From: Lewinellaceae bacterium
GTDB lineage: Bacteria > Bacteroidota > Bacteroidia > Chitinophagales > Saprospiraceae
Direction of reading: 5' to 3'
Length of the DNA stretch: 64,000 nucleotides
Assembly: GCA_020636045.1 (NCBI GenBank)
Contig: JACJYP010000004.1
Span: forward strand, 186,001 to 250,000
The position numbers and the translations under genes were made by a program. Below are positions 17,799 through 27,267 of this stretch, piece after piece (position 1 is the stretch's first letter; every line of letters starts with the position of its first letter). The notes under the pieces were generated by a model. That model ran no database searches. It saw only the letters and a list, made by a program, of their open reading frames with translations, and was not told the origin of the DNA.

Positions 17799-19307
17799 TT
17801 AATACTGCCTGATTTTCAGGCGCATACCCACGCTCAGTTCGGTCAGGTTGTTCAGTTTACGCAGGCTTTCCACCGATGTGGCGTACTGCCTGGCGATGTC
17901 GTCGAGCGATTCGTTGCGCCTGACCGTGTGATACTGATATTGCCCGGCCAGCGGATTCACCTGTTCCCGGATGCCTGAAGGGACCGTTCCCGGCATGCTC
18001 GCAGGCGCCGATGTGTTGCCGGACGCCGATGAGTTGTTGGATTTTGCCGGTTCCGTCCGCCGGGTCCTGGACGTGTTACCGGGCGCTTCAATGCGAATGG
18101 ATGAGTGTTTTTGCACATAAACCGGGTGCCATACCTTCAGCACCTGGCCGGAATACACATAATTGGAAGTAAGGCCGTTCCATGCTTTCAGGTGGTCCGC
18201 GCTGCATCCGTGCTTCTGTGCCAGCACTTCCACCAACTCGGCCTGCTGCACGTTGATCAGCGTATGCCAGTACCGGCCGTCGCCGATATTCGCATTACTG
18301 TTGTAGTCGGCGCCTTCGAGTGCGTAGGTGCGGTTACCCAAAGAGTTTAGATAGCGAACAAACGCCGGCATGACCCGCTCTGGCAGGATCACGTAGTAGC
18401 CGTCGGTAGACGGCGGTACGTAGTCGCGGCGAAAACCGGGATTCAGGTTTTTGACCGTCGCGTATTCGACACCGGTAGCATCGGCAATGTCCTTGAACGA
18501 CAGGGCTTCATATACCTTTATGTATCGCGTGATCTGTTCGTCGAGATCAGGATCGTCGGGCTGCAGACCGTGCAACTGAAAGAAGTTGCAGATATAGGTG
18601 GCGGCGATAAATGCCGGCACGTAGTTACGCGTTTCTTTCGGGAGATAGCGCTGGATGTTCCAGAAGTTGCGGCTGTGTGCGCGTTTGATGGCGGAATTTA
18701 CCCGGCCGGGGCCGCTATTGTAGGCCGCCAGCGCCAGCGCCCAGTCGTCGAACTGGTTGTACAGCGCCTTCAGGTAACGGGCGGCGGCATCCGTGCTTTT
18801 TACCGGATCGCTGCGATCTTCCACCGTACTGGAAGTGTTCAGGCCGTAATCCTTGCCCGTGTAAGGCATAAATTGCCAAAGGCCCGTGGCGCCTACACGT
18901 GAAACAGCTTTTGGGTTGAGGGCGGATTCCACCACCGACAGGTACTTGAGGTCGAGCGGAACGCCGTGTTCGCGAAATTTATCTTCAAAAAGCGGGAAAT
19001 AGGTCAGCCTTTTCCCCAGCATCGTTTTGGTCTTCTCCGTTTTCAGTTGCACGTAGGTGCGGATATAACTCTTGACAACGGGGTGTACTTTCAGTTCAAG
19101 ACATCCGGAGAGTTGTGACAATCGTTCGCGTAGTTCTTCGTCCGTAATGTTCACATAAACGGCGCCTTTCGGTACAAGTTCGTCGGCAGTTTCCACCGGG
19201 TCGGCCAGATCGGCATCCTGCACTTCAGTATCCTGTGCAAACAGCGGCAAGGTCAAAATGGCAAAAAACAAAGACAACCAGTAGAAAACAGGGTTTCTCA
19301 ACTGCAT
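17799..19307 (-). CDS. LysM-containing lytic transglycosylase (MltD-like)
   Basis: A 502-residue protein from the start at 19307 (MQLRNPVFYWLSLFFAILTLPLFAQ, signal peptide); the 15-residue upstream extension lacks a signal. The SLT domain (~115-270) has catalytic Glu in LSVVESALNPKAVSRVGATG, then LWQFMPYTGKDYGL, the DP..STDAAARYL segment and LALAAYNSGPGRVN. Two LysM domains follow: ~355-405 (QAELVEVLAQKHGCSADHL...) and the C-terminal ~50 residues (YHTVRRNESLDDIARQYATS). It cleaves peptidoglycan glycan strands to 1,6-anhydromuramyl ends in the periplasm. A Ser/Asn/Pro-rich linker separates the LysM domains. Confidence 0.94.
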   Translation of the reverse strand: MQLRNPVFYWLSLFFAILTLPLFAQDTEVQDADLADPVETADELVPKGAVYVNITDEELRERLSQLSGCLELKVHPVVKSYIRTYVQLKTEKTKTMLGKRLTYFPLFEDKFREHGVPLDLKYLSVVESALNPKAVSRVGATGLWQFMPYTGKDYGLNTSSTVEDRSDPVKSTDAAARYLKALYNQFDDWALALAAYNSGPGRVNSAIKRAHSRNFWNIQRYLPKETRNYVPAFIAATYICNFFQLHGLQPDDPDLDEQITRYIKVYEALSFKDIADATGVEYATVKNLNPGFRRDYVPPSTDGYYVILPERVMPAFVRYLNSLGNRTYALEGADYNSNANIGDGRYWHTLINVQQAELVEVLAQKHGCSADHLKAWNGLTSNYVYSGQVLKVWHPVYVQKHSSIRIEAPGNTSRTRRTEPAKSNNSSASGNTSAPASMPGTVPSGIREQVNPLAGQYQYHTVRRNESLDDIARQYATSVESLRKLNNLTELSVGMRLKIRQY

Positions 19308-19669
19308 CGTGGAACAGTGTTTAGTAAGTGGCAGATTAAGTTGCGGTAGCAATAAAGGCGGATAAACGCAGACAACGAATTTTTATTCTTTGGGCGGGCC
19401 TGATATTGTCTGAATTGACCGCTGTTCGTCGAATTTCGAGGAAAGAGGGGCAAAAGTCGTGCTTTTCAGGCGCTCAATGATGCGATCAAGTGTTAAAATC
19501 ACAAATCATTCACAACTCTGCTCGCATCTGACATTACGAGGGCGGCTGATTCAGCCGAATGAAAGCGGTTTCGATCCCCAAACAAACAAAATGATGATCA
19601 AAGATTTAAGTCCGGGGCCAACTTTTTGACAAAATTTAATTCGGCATGATAAAAAGTTAAAAATACCGA
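19308..19669. other. Intergenic region upstream of atpD
   Basis: About 360 bases between the divergent transglycosylase and atpD genes. I see no open reading frame with coding character, no long inverted repeat and no tRNA. It should hold the transglycosylase promoter, though no exact TAnnTTTG was found on that strand. Confidence 0.5.
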
Positions 19670-19698
19670 TTGTTTTACGGGGAACCTGTGTACTTTTG
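19670..19698 (+). promoter_or_regulatory. Promoter of atpD-atpC
   Basis: A TTG-type -33 (19670-19672) is followed after 18 bases by TACTTTTG (19691-19698, exact TAnnTTTG). This predicts a 5' leader of roughly 85 bases before the atpD ATG at 19791. Confidence 0.75.
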
Positions 19699-19790
19699 CG
19701 CGGCTTTTTAAAGAAAGAGCGCCCTGTGGTTCCGAAATATTTGGCCAAACGCGGAAAACGGGCGCCTAAAACCAAACATCATTTCGTTTT

Positions 19791-21308
19791 ATGGCTAATA
19801 TCGGTCGTATCAAACAAATTATCGGCGCTGTGGTGGACGTAGACTTCAGCGGTCCGGACAGCAAATTGCCGGAAATCCTCAATGCTCTCGAAATCACGCG
19901 TACGGACGGCACCAAACTCGTGCTGGAAGTGCAGCGCCACCTCGGTGAAGACAGCGTGCGTACCATCGCCATGGATTCTACCGACGGTCTGACCCGCGGC
20001 GTGGAATGTGCCGATACCGGCGCGCCGATCGCCATGCCGACCGGTGAAGTAGTACGCGGCCGCCTCTTCAACGTAGTGGGCGAGGCCATCGACGGCATCG
20101 GCAAGGTGGAAAAGAATAAAGACGCTTATGTGATCCACCGCAAACCGCCAGCCTATGAAGACCTGTCGACCGAGCGCGAAATCCTTTACACCGGTATTAA
20201 AGTCATCGACCTGATCGAGCCCTATGCAAAAGGCGGCAAGATCGGCCTCTTCGGCGGCGCCGGCGTGGGCAAAACGGTGTTGATCATGGAACTGATCAAC
20301 AACATCGCCAAAGCATACGACGGCATGTCGGTATTTGCAGGCGTGGGCGAGCGCACCCGCGAGGGCAACGACCTCCTGCGCGAAATGATCGAATCCAACG
20401 TGATCAAATACGGCGAGGCCTTCAAACACTCCATGGAAGAAGGTGGCTGGGACCTTGCAAAAGTTGATAAAGATGAACTGGTCAAGTCGCAGGCGACCCT
20501 TGTGTTCGGCCAGATGAACGAACCGCCCGGCGCCCGCGCCCGCGTGGCCCTTTCCGGTCTTACTATGGCCGAGTATTTCCGCGATGGCGACCTGAGCGAC
20601 CCCGCCGGTGGCCGTGATATCCTGTTCTTCGTCGACAACATTTTCCGCTTCACACAGGCGGGCTCCGAAGTATCCGCTCTTCTCGGCCGTATGCCCTCGG
20701 CCGTAGGTTACCAGCCCACGCTGGCAACCGAAATGGGTATCATGCAGGAGCGCATCACCTCGACCAAGCGCGGCTCCATCACTTCCGTACAGGCGGTATA
20801 CGTGCCTGCGGATGACTTGACGGACCCCGCTCCGGCTACGACCTTCGCCCACCTCGACGCCACTACGGTATTGAGCCGCAAGATCGCATCGCTGGGTATT
20901 TATCCCGCAGTTGACCCGCTCGACTCCACTTCGCGTATCCTCGATCCGAAGATCATCGGCGACGAACACTACCGCTGTGCACAGCGCGTGAAGGCCATCC
21001 TGCAGCGCTACAACGAACTGCAGGATATCATCGCCATCCTCGGTATGGAAGAACTGTCTGACGAAGACAAACTCGTCGTGACGCGCGCACGCCGCGTACA
21101 GCGCTTCCTGTCGCAGCCCTTCCACGTAGCAGAACAGTTCACCGGCCTGAAAGGTGTACTGGTCCCGATCGATGAAACCATCCGCGGTTTCAACATGATC
21201 ATGGACGGCGAACTCGACGAATACCCGGAAGCAGCATTCAACCTCGTCGGCACGATCGATGACGCGATCGCAAAAGGCAAAAAACTGCTGGCTGAAGCCA
21301 CCAATTAA
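19791..21308 (+). CDS. atpD: F1F0 ATP synthase subunit beta
   Basis: A 505-residue catalytic beta subunit. Motifs: P-loop GGAGVGKT (155-162), GERTREGNDL, the catalytic-Glu region, ALTGLTMAE-like ALSGLTMAEYFRD, Walker B DILFFVDNIFRFTQAGSEVSALLGRMPSAVGYQPTL, and a C-terminal DELSEEDK-like region. It hydrolyses or makes ATP in the F1 hexamer with alpha. It is followed 63 bases later only by atpC, with a strong terminator after that, so atpDC form an isolated operon away from the other ATP synthase genes, as is common in Bacteroidota. Confidence 0.98.
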   Translation: MANIGRIKQIIGAVVDVDFSGPDSKLPEILNALEITRTDGTKLVLEVQRHLGEDSVRTIAMDSTDGLTRGVECADTGAPIAMPTGEVVRGRLFNVVGEAIDGIGKVEKNKDAYVIHRKPPAYEDLSTEREILYTGIKVIDLIEPYAKGGKIGLFGGAGVGKTVLIMELINNIAKAYDGMSVFAGVGERTREGNDLLREMIESNVIKYGEAFKHSMEEGGWDLAKVDKDELVKSQATLVFGQMNEPPGARARVALSGLTMAEYFRDGDLSDPAGGRDILFFVDNIFRFTQAGSEVSALLGRMPSAVGYQPTLATEMGIMQERITSTKRGSITSVQAVYVPADDLTDPAPATTFAHLDATTVLSRKIASLGIYPAVDPLDSTSRILDPKIIGDEHYRCAQRVKAILQRYNELQDIIAILGMEELSDEDKLVVTRARRVQRFLSQPFHVAEQFTGLKGVLVPIDETIRGFNMIMDGELDEYPEAAFNLVGTIDDAIAKGKKLLAEATN

Positions 21309-21371
21309 AAATACCGGTAGCGGTTGGCGACAAAACATTGCCGCCGGCCGCAAAACCGTCAATCGTTTTTT

Positions 21372-21623
21372 ATGAATCTGACGATCTTATCTCCTGAAAA
21401 GGAAATATTCTCCGGCGACGTCAAATCGGTAAAAGTACCGGGCAGCGCCGGCCAGTTCGAAATGCTGGACAACCACGCACCGATCGTGGCCTCCCTGGCC
21501 AAGGGAGAGATCCGCGTGCTCACCGACAAAGGTGAAAAGGTTGTGTTCAACGTGGAAGGCGGCTTTGTAGAGATGCTGAACAACGAAGTGTCGTTGCTGG
21601 TATCCAGCGTGCGCGAAGACTGA
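21372..21623 (+). CDS. atpC: F1F0 ATP synthase subunit epsilon (short form)
   Basis: The start at 21372 (MNLTILSPEKEIFSGDVKSVKVPGS) matches the family N-terminus; an upstream in-frame ATG adds 16 unrelated residues and is rejected. The 83-residue product covers the N-terminal beta-sandwich (GQFEMLDNHAPIVASLAKGEIRV... GGFVEMLNNEVSLLV) and stops there, so the C-terminal two-helix domain used by many bacteria to inhibit ATP hydrolysis is absent. Short epsilon subunits of this kind are known in Bacteroidota. It should still couple gamma to the c-ring in the central stalk. A rho-independent terminator follows at 21649. Confidence 0.94.
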   Translation: MNLTILSPEKEIFSGDVKSVKVPGSAGQFEMLDNHAPIVASLAKGEIRVLTDKGEKVVFNVEGGFVEMLNNEVSLLVSSVRED

Positions 21624-21648
21624 ATTTTCTTTTCTCTTTATACAAGAG

Positions 21649-21681
21649 CGGCGCCCGGGTTTGTCCCGGGCGCCGTTTTTT
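21649..21681 (+). terminator. Terminator of atpDC
   Basis: An 11-bp GC stem CGGCGCCCGGG (21649-21659) pairs with 21665-21675, with loop TTTGT and six T (21676-21681). Confidence 0.92.
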
Positions 21682-21806
21682 GTTGAAAATGCCGCATTAA
21701 AGGTTCTTTGGAATACGATCAATACGTCACTTCATTTTACCGCTTTTTCATATTCATAAACTTTTTCACCCCTTCCGCTGTCCTTGTAACATCAAACTGC
21801 AAATCA

Positions 21807-22088
21807 ATGGACATCAAACTCGACACCGACGGAAAAAAAGGCGCATTTTTCGTCGAAGGTGAAGGAAAGCGCCTGGCTGAAATGGCCTTCACCATGGCCG
21901 GCGCCCATAAAATGATCATCGACCACACGGACGTGGATGACAGCCTGCGCGGTCAGGGCGTCGGCAGGAAATTGCTGGATGCGCTGCTTCCTTATGTACG
22001 GGAGCATGAGATCAAGGTGATCCCGCTGTGTCCGTATGCCAAATCGGTATTTGAAAAAGACGCTTCCATCCGGGACGTATTATTATAA
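21807..22088 (+). CDS. Small GNAT-like acetyltransferase (COG2388/YidJ type)
   Basis: A 93-residue single-domain protein from the ATG at 21807 (MDIKLDTDGKKGAFFVEGEGKRLAEMAF). It has the compact GNAT fold of COG2388: HTDVDDSLRGQGVGRKLLDALLPYVREH is the acetyl-CoA loop, followed by IKVIPLCPYAKSVFEKD with the conserved CP(Y/F) segment. The substrate of this family is unknown. Its stop lies only 4 bases before the pirin start, so the two are co-transcribed. Confidence 0.9.
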   Translation: MDIKLDTDGKKGAFFVEGEGKRLAEMAFTMAGAHKMIIDHTDVDDSLRGQGVGRKLLDALLPYVREHEIKVIPLCPYAKSVFEKDASIRDVLL

Positions 22089-22092
22089 CAGC

Positions 22093-22962
22093 ATGGCAAA
22101 CAACAAAATGCTCGTGGAAGAGCGCCAGCGGGACATCGGCCGCTTTCTGGTGGGCAGGTTGCTGCCTTTCCGCGAAAAAAGGCTGGTCGGGCCGTTTACG
22201 TTCATCGATCACATGGGCCCGACCGAAATCGGCCCCGGGCAATATTTCGATGTAGACCAGCATCCGCATATCGGACTGTCTACCCTGACTTATCTACTGG
22301 AAGGAAATATCGAACACCGCGACAGCACCGGGGCCGTGCAAATCGTCGGCCCGGGCGATGTGGGCTTTATGAGCGCGGGAAAAGGGGTAGCGCATACCGA
22401 GCGCACGCCGGCAAAACAGCGGGACGGCGGCACCTACCCGATACACGGATACCAGGTATGGGTAGCCCTTCCACGGGAAAATGAAGAGATGGAGCCGGAG
22501 TTCTCCTTTATTCCGAGTGCCGATCTGCCACACTGGGAAGAAGGCGGATTGCGCATGACCCTGGTGGCGGGCACAGGCTTTGGCAGAACATCCCCGCTGC
22601 GGGTGTTTTCACCGCTTTTTATGGTGGATATTTATGCAAAAGAGGCTTCTCTGCTCGACATCGAAGGTCAACTCGAAGGCGAGATCGCTGTCGTGGTCAC
22701 TAAGGGACAGGTACAGGAAGGAGGAGAAACGATCCACAGCGGGCAAATGCTGATCTCCAAGACCGACGACACCTGTTTCCTTTCGCTGGAGGCCGATACC
22801 CGTTTGTTACTGTTCGGCGGACAAGCACTGCCGGAAGAGCGTTTTTTGTTCTGGAATTTTGTGTCGTCGAGCAAACAGCGGCTCGAGCAGGCTAAAAAGG
22901 ACTGGGCGCAGCGGCGCTTTCCCAGGGTGTCTGGCGACGATACGTATATTGCCTTGCCCTAG
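22093..22962 (+). CDS. Pirin family protein
   Basis: A 289-residue bicupin. The start at 22093 (MANNKMLVEERQRDIGRFLVGRLLPF) avoids overlap with the previous gene. The N-terminal cupin has the pirin pattern: GPFTFIDHMGPTEIGPGQYFDVDQHPHIGLSTLTYLLEG-type metal-binding His residues with a later Glu (HRDSTGAVQIVGPGDVGFMSAGKGVAHTE). The C-terminal cupin (~165-289) lacks the His cluster, as usual. Pirins bind iron; some have quercetinase activity and others regulate transcription or pyruvate dehydrogenase. Which applies here is not shown. It is cytoplasmic, with no signal. Confidence 0.93.
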   Translation: MANNKMLVEERQRDIGRFLVGRLLPFREKRLVGPFTFIDHMGPTEIGPGQYFDVDQHPHIGLSTLTYLLEGNIEHRDSTGAVQIVGPGDVGFMSAGKGVAHTERTPAKQRDGGTYPIHGYQVWVALPRENEEMEPEFSFIPSADLPHWEEGGLRMTLVAGTGFGRTSPLRVFSPLFMVDIYAKEASLLDIEGQLEGEIAVVVTKGQVQEGGETIHSGQMLISKTDDTCFLSLEADTRLLLFGGQALPEERFLFWNFVSSSKQRLEQAKKDWAQRRFPRVSGDDTYIALP

Positions 22963-22998
22963 TGATATTCGCTGCCGGAGCGGAAACTTTTAACAATG

Positions 22999-23436
22999 CT
23001 ATTTCCCGGGCACTTCCTCTTTCAGAATGATCATCATCGCAACGATGAAGACGAGGTTTTTCACAATATACTGACCTATGATCGTGAAGCCGTAGGGGGC
23101 ATGGGTGAATGACAATTCAGGGAAAAACAACAACGGCGTAAAAGTAAAAACCATGTGTACAAGCGCCGCCTTGATGGCAAACCGGATGCGGAATCCACTG
23201 AGCAACAGCACCCCGATCGTTACTTCCCAGATCGCAAGCAGGATGAGGCTGATGTCGTCGGGGATCAATCCGAACGTAAGCACCCGGATCGTATCCTTGG
23301 CGAGCACTTCTGCAGGACTCAGGCCAGAAAAGAACTTGAGCGCCCCAAACCAGAGGTAAACGATACCGAGCGTCCATTTCAGCAGATTGGTCGTATTGGC
23401 GTAGACATAGCGGGTAAATGCGGATGCTGCAACCAT
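22999..23436 (-). CDS. DoxX/DUF417-like membrane protein
   Basis: A 145-residue protein with four predicted membrane helices: ~17-35 (LLKWTLGIVYLWFGALKFF), ~60-82, ~85-105 and ~115-140. The first helix carries the WxxGxxYLWFGxxKF pattern of the DoxX/DUF417 group, small four-helix membrane proteins of unknown or redox-related function. It is convergent with the pirin gene (36-base gap) and divergent from the symporter gene. The family is assigned from topology and that motif only. Confidence 0.75.
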   Translation of the reverse strand: MVAASAFTRYVYANTTNLLKWTLGIVYLWFGALKFFSGLSPAEVLAKDTIRVLTFGLIPDDISLILLAIWEVTIGVLLLSGFRIRFAIKAALVHMVFTFTPLLFFPELSFTHAPYGFTIIGQYIVKNLVFIVAMMIILKEEVPGK

Positions 23437-23597
23437 AGCGGCAGTGTTTCAGGTGAATTCATTCATACGATCGGAGGGATGGCAGCAAAAGTCAGCCCAA
23501 AAACACTGTCAGCAGATGACGCAGATCATCGGAGGCATGATGTTCGTCATTCTCGTCCCGGCGCATTATACTTGCCGGGTCAAATTCCTAACATCCT

Positions 23598-25199
23598 ATG
23601 CACTCGACCGGCCTTCACCTGCTCGACTACGTCGTTTTTGCGCTTTATTTTCTCGCCGTTTCTGCCTACGGCTACTGGATCTACCGGAAAAAACAGTCGG
23701 GCGGCAGCGCCGGCGATTATTTTCTGGCCGAAGGTTCGCTTAGCTACTGGGCCATCGGCGCCTCGCTCATCGCCTCGAATATTTCCGCCGAACATTTTAT
23801 CGGTATGTCGGGCTCGGGTTTTGCCATCGGACTTGCCATTTCCACCTATGAATGGATGTCGGCGGCCACCTTGCTGGTCGTGGCGGTGTTTTTTGTGCCG
23901 GTATACCTGAAAAACAGGATATACACCATGCCTCAGTTTCTGCGCGAGCGCTACAGTCCGCTGGTCGCCACCCTGATGGCGGTGTTCTGGCTGCTGGCCT
24001 ACGTATTCGTCAACCTTACTTCCATCCTCTACCTCGGCGCGCTGGCGCTCGAACTGACCGTCGGCCTCGATTTCCATGCTGCGATCTTCGGGCTTGCCAT
24101 TTTCGCCGTGTTCATCACCATCGGCGGTATGCGCGTGATCGGGTACACCGACGTGGTGCAGGTGGCCGTGCTGGTACTGGGCGGGCTGGCGACAGTGTAC
24201 CTTGCGCTCGATATGGTCGCGGAACATTTCGGCGCCAGCGGCATCTGGGCAGGATTGTCATTGTTGCGCGAAAAAGCGCCGTCCCATTTTCATATGATCC
24301 TGCCGAAGGGGCATCCATATTACAAAGATCTGCCGGGGCTGACTGTTCTGATCGGCGCCATGTGGATCAACAACCTCAACTACTGGGGATGCAATCAATA
24401 CATCATACAGCGCACGCTCGGCGCCGATCTGCCCACTGCGCGCAAGGGCATCCTCTTTGCCGCTTTCCTGAAACTGCTGATCCCGGTGATCGTGGTCTTG
24501 CCCGGCATTTCGGCATTCGTGCTTTACTCCAACGGCATGTTCCAGACGGAAATGGCAGATGCGACCGGCACCGTTAAACCCGACTTCGCCTACCCTACTC
24601 TGCTCGGCCTGCTGCCGATGGGCATGAAAGGCCTTGCCTTCGCCGCGCTCATCGCCGCCGTGGTGGCTTCCCTGGCCGGCAAGGCCAACAGCGTGGCCAC
24701 GATCTTCAGCCTCGACATCTACAAGCGATATTTTAACAAAAATGCTTCCGATGCAACATTGGTGCGCGCTGGCAAGATCGCCATCGCCGTCTGCATGCTG
24801 ATCGCCGTGCTGGTGGCGCCGCAACTGCGCTCGCTCGAACAAACCTACCAGTTCATACAGGAATACATGAGTTTTATCACGCCCGGCGCTTTTGCAATCT
24901 TTTTACTCGGTATGTTCTGGGGACGCACCACTGCCGTGGCGGCGCTGGTGGCAGCTGTGCTGACGATCCCCCTGTCAGCGGCTTTCAAACTTTGGGCGCC
25001 GGAAATCCCCTTTCTCGATCGCCTGGGATGGGTATTCGCCATCATCGTCGTGTTGATGGTGATGATCTCGCTGACAAAAAAAGAAAAAAGCGACATGGTG
25101 GAGATCGACTCCAAATGGTTTCGCGTGGAGCCGTCCTTTGTGGTAGGAGGTGTGATCATTTGCGGCATTTTGGCCGCTTTGTACACCGTTTTCTGGTAA
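23598..25199 (+). CDS. Sodium:solute symporter (SSS/SGLT family)
   Basis: A 533-residue transporter with about 13-14 membrane helices. Family signatures: GDYFLAEGSLSYWAIGASLIASNISAEHFIGMSGSGFAIG (TM1-TM2 unwound region), MPQFLRERYSP, GGMRVIGYTDVVQ, and the WGCNQYIIQRTLGA(D) motif before TM8. It resembles vSGLT-type sugar transporters more than proline (PutP) ones. It imports a sugar or similar solute with sodium; the substrate cannot be fixed. It lies convergent with a PfkB kinase gene (26-base gap), and ~2.6 kb before the deoxy-sugar cluster, so a sugar substrate is plausible inference. Confidence 0.93.
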   Translation: MHSTGLHLLDYVVFALYFLAVSAYGYWIYRKKQSGGSAGDYFLAEGSLSYWAIGASLIASNISAEHFIGMSGSGFAIGLAISTYEWMSAATLLVVAVFFVPVYLKNRIYTMPQFLRERYSPLVATLMAVFWLLAYVFVNLTSILYLGALALELTVGLDFHAAIFGLAIFAVFITIGGMRVIGYTDVVQVAVLVLGGLATVYLALDMVAEHFGASGIWAGLSLLREKAPSHFHMILPKGHPYYKDLPGLTVLIGAMWINNLNYWGCNQYIIQRTLGADLPTARKGILFAAFLKLLIPVIVVLPGISAFVLYSNGMFQTEMADATGTVKPDFAYPTLLGLLPMGMKGLAFAALIAAVVASLAGKANSVATIFSLDIYKRYFNKNASDATLVRAGKIAIAVCMLIAVLVAPQLRSLEQTYQFIQEYMSFITPGAFAIFLLGMFWGRTTAVAALVAAVLTIPLSAAFKLWAPEIPFLDRLGWVFAIIVVLMVMISLTKKEKSDMVEIDSKWFRVEPSFVVGGVIICGILAALYTVFW

Positions 25200-25225
25200 A
25201 GCAATTTTATCGCAACGCCTCTCAG

Positions 25226-26089
25226 TTAGCCAAACATGTCGCGGTACTGTTCGCAGCGCTCGTCAAGCCGGCCCAGCGCATCCAGCCGGTCTATACCCAG
25301 CCCTTCCACGACAAAAGAGGCCGCCGTATGCGCATATGCAACCGCCGCTCCCAGGTCGCGCGTGGCGGCATATCTGAGCAAAAAAGCCGCTGCAAAAGTG
25401 TCGCCGGCGCCGGTAGCGTCTACTTCCGTGACAGGGAAGGCCGGAAAATGCATTTCTTCACCTTTTTCAATGACAATGGCGCCCTGTGCGCCTTTGGTGA
25501 TCACCAGCAAGGGTACCTGCCTCGCAATTTCAGGGATGCCGGATTCAAACCCCTCGATATCAGCATCGCTCATGATCACAAGGTCAAGGCCTGCCAGGCG
25601 GCCCCAGTCCATCGCTTTCGGGAAAACCCTTTTGGCAGTATCCCACTGTCGCAGCCATCCCTGCACGGTAGCCGCCCTGAGCGATGACGGGAAACATTGA
25701 AGCAGCGAAAAATCCACTTCAGCGGCTATGGGACAGAACAACACGACCGAAGGTTGTTCCCATTCCGCCGGCAGATCAGCAGGAAAGAGCGTTTCCGCAC
25801 GTTCGTGCAGGTATTGTAAACGCTGTGTACCGCGATAGATATTTTCGAATACTGTGGTCCGTGCAGCCGGCTTCGCCCAAAAGCCTATACCGGCTTCCTC
25901 GAATACCGATTGATACCTGAAGTCGGCTCCCACGCTGGTCATGATATTGACCGCCCCGCCCAGGCGCTTGATGGCCAATGCCGCATAAGAAGCCGTCCCG
26001 CCCAGCAAAAGACCTTCGCCGACCCGGTCGTGGCAGCAGTGGCCGATACACAAAAATGTAGCGGCAGGATTCGTCTTGGCCCTCTTCAT
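25226..26089 (-). CDS. PfkB-family carbohydrate/nucleoside kinase
   Basis: A 287-residue ribokinase-fold kinase, started at 26089 (MKRAKTNPAATFLCIGHCCHDRV); its ATG overlaps the preceding hydrolase stop (ATGA 26086-26089). The N-terminal GGTASYAALAIKRLGG and the C-terminal signature DATGAGDTFAAAFLLRYA (catalytic Asp in GAGD) are intact. It phosphorylates a sugar, nucleoside or inositol-like substrate using ATP. The length (slightly short) and the GHCCHDR opening fit the subgroup found in Bacteroidota beside transporters. The substrate is unknown. Confidence 0.9.
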   Translation of the reverse strand: MKRAKTNPAATFLCIGHCCHDRVGEGLLLGGTASYAALAIKRLGGAVNIMTSVGADFRYQSVFEEAGIGFWAKPAARTTVFENIYRGTQRLQYLHERAETLFPADLPAEWEQPSVVLFCPIAAEVDFSLLQCFPSSLRAATVQGWLRQWDTAKRVFPKAMDWGRLAGLDLVIMSDADIEGFESGIPEIARQVPLLVITKGAQGAIVIEKGEEMHFPAFPVTEVDATGAGDTFAAAFLLRYAATRDLGAAVAYAHTAASFVVEGLGIDRLDALGRLDERCEQYRDMFG

Positions 26090-27033
26090 TGCGGTAATGC
26101 GGCGCGTTCCATGCGATGCAGGAATACCTGAACGGAATCGCGCAGGCGCCCGCCCTGCCGCCGCCACAGATCGCTGTGCCGCGCGCCTTCTACGGTGATC
26201 CACTGTTTTTGCGCTGACGGCACGGCTTCAAAATTGCGGCGGTTGAACTCGATCGGTATTTTATCGTCGCGGTCGCCGTGCATGAATAGTATCGGCCGGT
26301 CGATAGCGGCAGCCGACACGACCGGCTTCACCGATTGCGGGTCGAACTGCGCGATGTCGCCCGATTTTCCGATCACATGCCGCGTCAGCCATTCGCTTTT
26401 TATGCCCAGCATCAGGTCGGCGCCGTATTCAATCGCCACCTTTTCAAATTCGTCGAACGTGCTTTCCACGATGCCAAAAGCGATCCTTGGGTCGACCTGC
26501 ATGGATTGCAGGGCAATTGCGCCGCCGAGCGAAGCGCCCCAGATGCCTACCGGCGCGCTTTCAGTGCGGTGAAGGACGGTGTCTACGACTGCTTTAATGT
26601 CGTATTTTTCGTAATACCCGAAAGTGCAGAATTCGCCCTCGCTTTCTCCGTGTGCGCGCAGGTCGAGCGCGATGCTGTTATAGCCCGCATTTGCAAGAAT
26701 GGCCGCCCGGGCGAACTGTGTTTCCTTGCAGGTACTGATGCCGTGCAGCAGAATCACCGTGCCTTTGGCCGTATCCGTATTGGTTTTGACAAACCAGCCG
26801 CTCAGCAACAGGCTGTCCGGGGTCCGGACGGATATTTTCTCCGCCTGCAAATGATAATCTTCGGGTGTAAATCCGTTCGGGAAACGCCAGCGGTTCTCGG
26901 CAGGCGCCATCCGGTAGGGTTTGATGCCGTAATACGGGAGCAGGTTTTCTACGGCATAGGCAAATAAAGCAGCCGCCAGCAGGGCCACACCTATCAGCAG
27001 CCGGACGACGGCCGTGCGTTTTTTTCTTTCCAT
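26086..27033 (-). CDS. Alpha/beta hydrolase, membrane-anchored
   Basis: A 315-residue protein with an N-terminal membrane helix (VVRLLIGVALLAAALFAYAVENLL, ~8-32) and an extracytoplasmic hydrolase domain. Catalytic triad candidates: Ser in GASLGG (IWGASLGGAIAL), Asp in HGDRDDKIP and His in ARHSDLW. The oxyanion segment LLHGISTCKE is present. Such proteins are esterases, lipases or peptidases; the substrate is unknown. It forms a two-gene operon with the PfkB kinase through an ATGA overlap. Confidence 0.9.
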   Translation of the reverse strand: MERKKRTAVVRLLIGVALLAAALFAYAVENLLPYYGIKPYRMAPAENRWRFPNGFTPEDYHLQAEKISVRTPDSLLLSGWFVKTNTDTAKGTVILLHGISTCKETQFARAAILANAGYNSIALDLRAHGESEGEFCTFGYYEKYDIKAVVDTVLHRTESAPVGIWGASLGGAIALQSMQVDPRIAFGIVESTFDEFEKVAIEYGADLMLGIKSEWLTRHVIGKSGDIAQFDPQSVKPVVSAAAIDRPILFMHGDRDDKIPIEFNRRNFEAVPSAQKQWITVEGARHSDLWRRQGGRLRDSVQVFLHRMERAALPQ

Positions 27034-27267
27034 GGTTATGTTTCAGTCGCTTAGCGCGCAAAGTTAAGCCCATCCACCCGCTGCAAATGCTTGTAAATGT
27101 GGTTTTTGGATAAACATCGGGAAATTGTCTACGACAGGAGCGTGCTTCCTGCCGGGAAGGGCGGTTTTATATGGAATCGTGTTGCTGATCGGAATGGATA
27201 TAAATTTTGACTTACGTTTGTTACAGGAACATCCGTTGCGTTTGGCAACTCCCATAAATATATATCA

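Noticed and set aside
19779..21362. 527-residue minus-strand open frame opposite atpD
   Set aside because: Fully antisense to a strongly conserved atpD; its composition is a mirror of the real codons and it matches no family.
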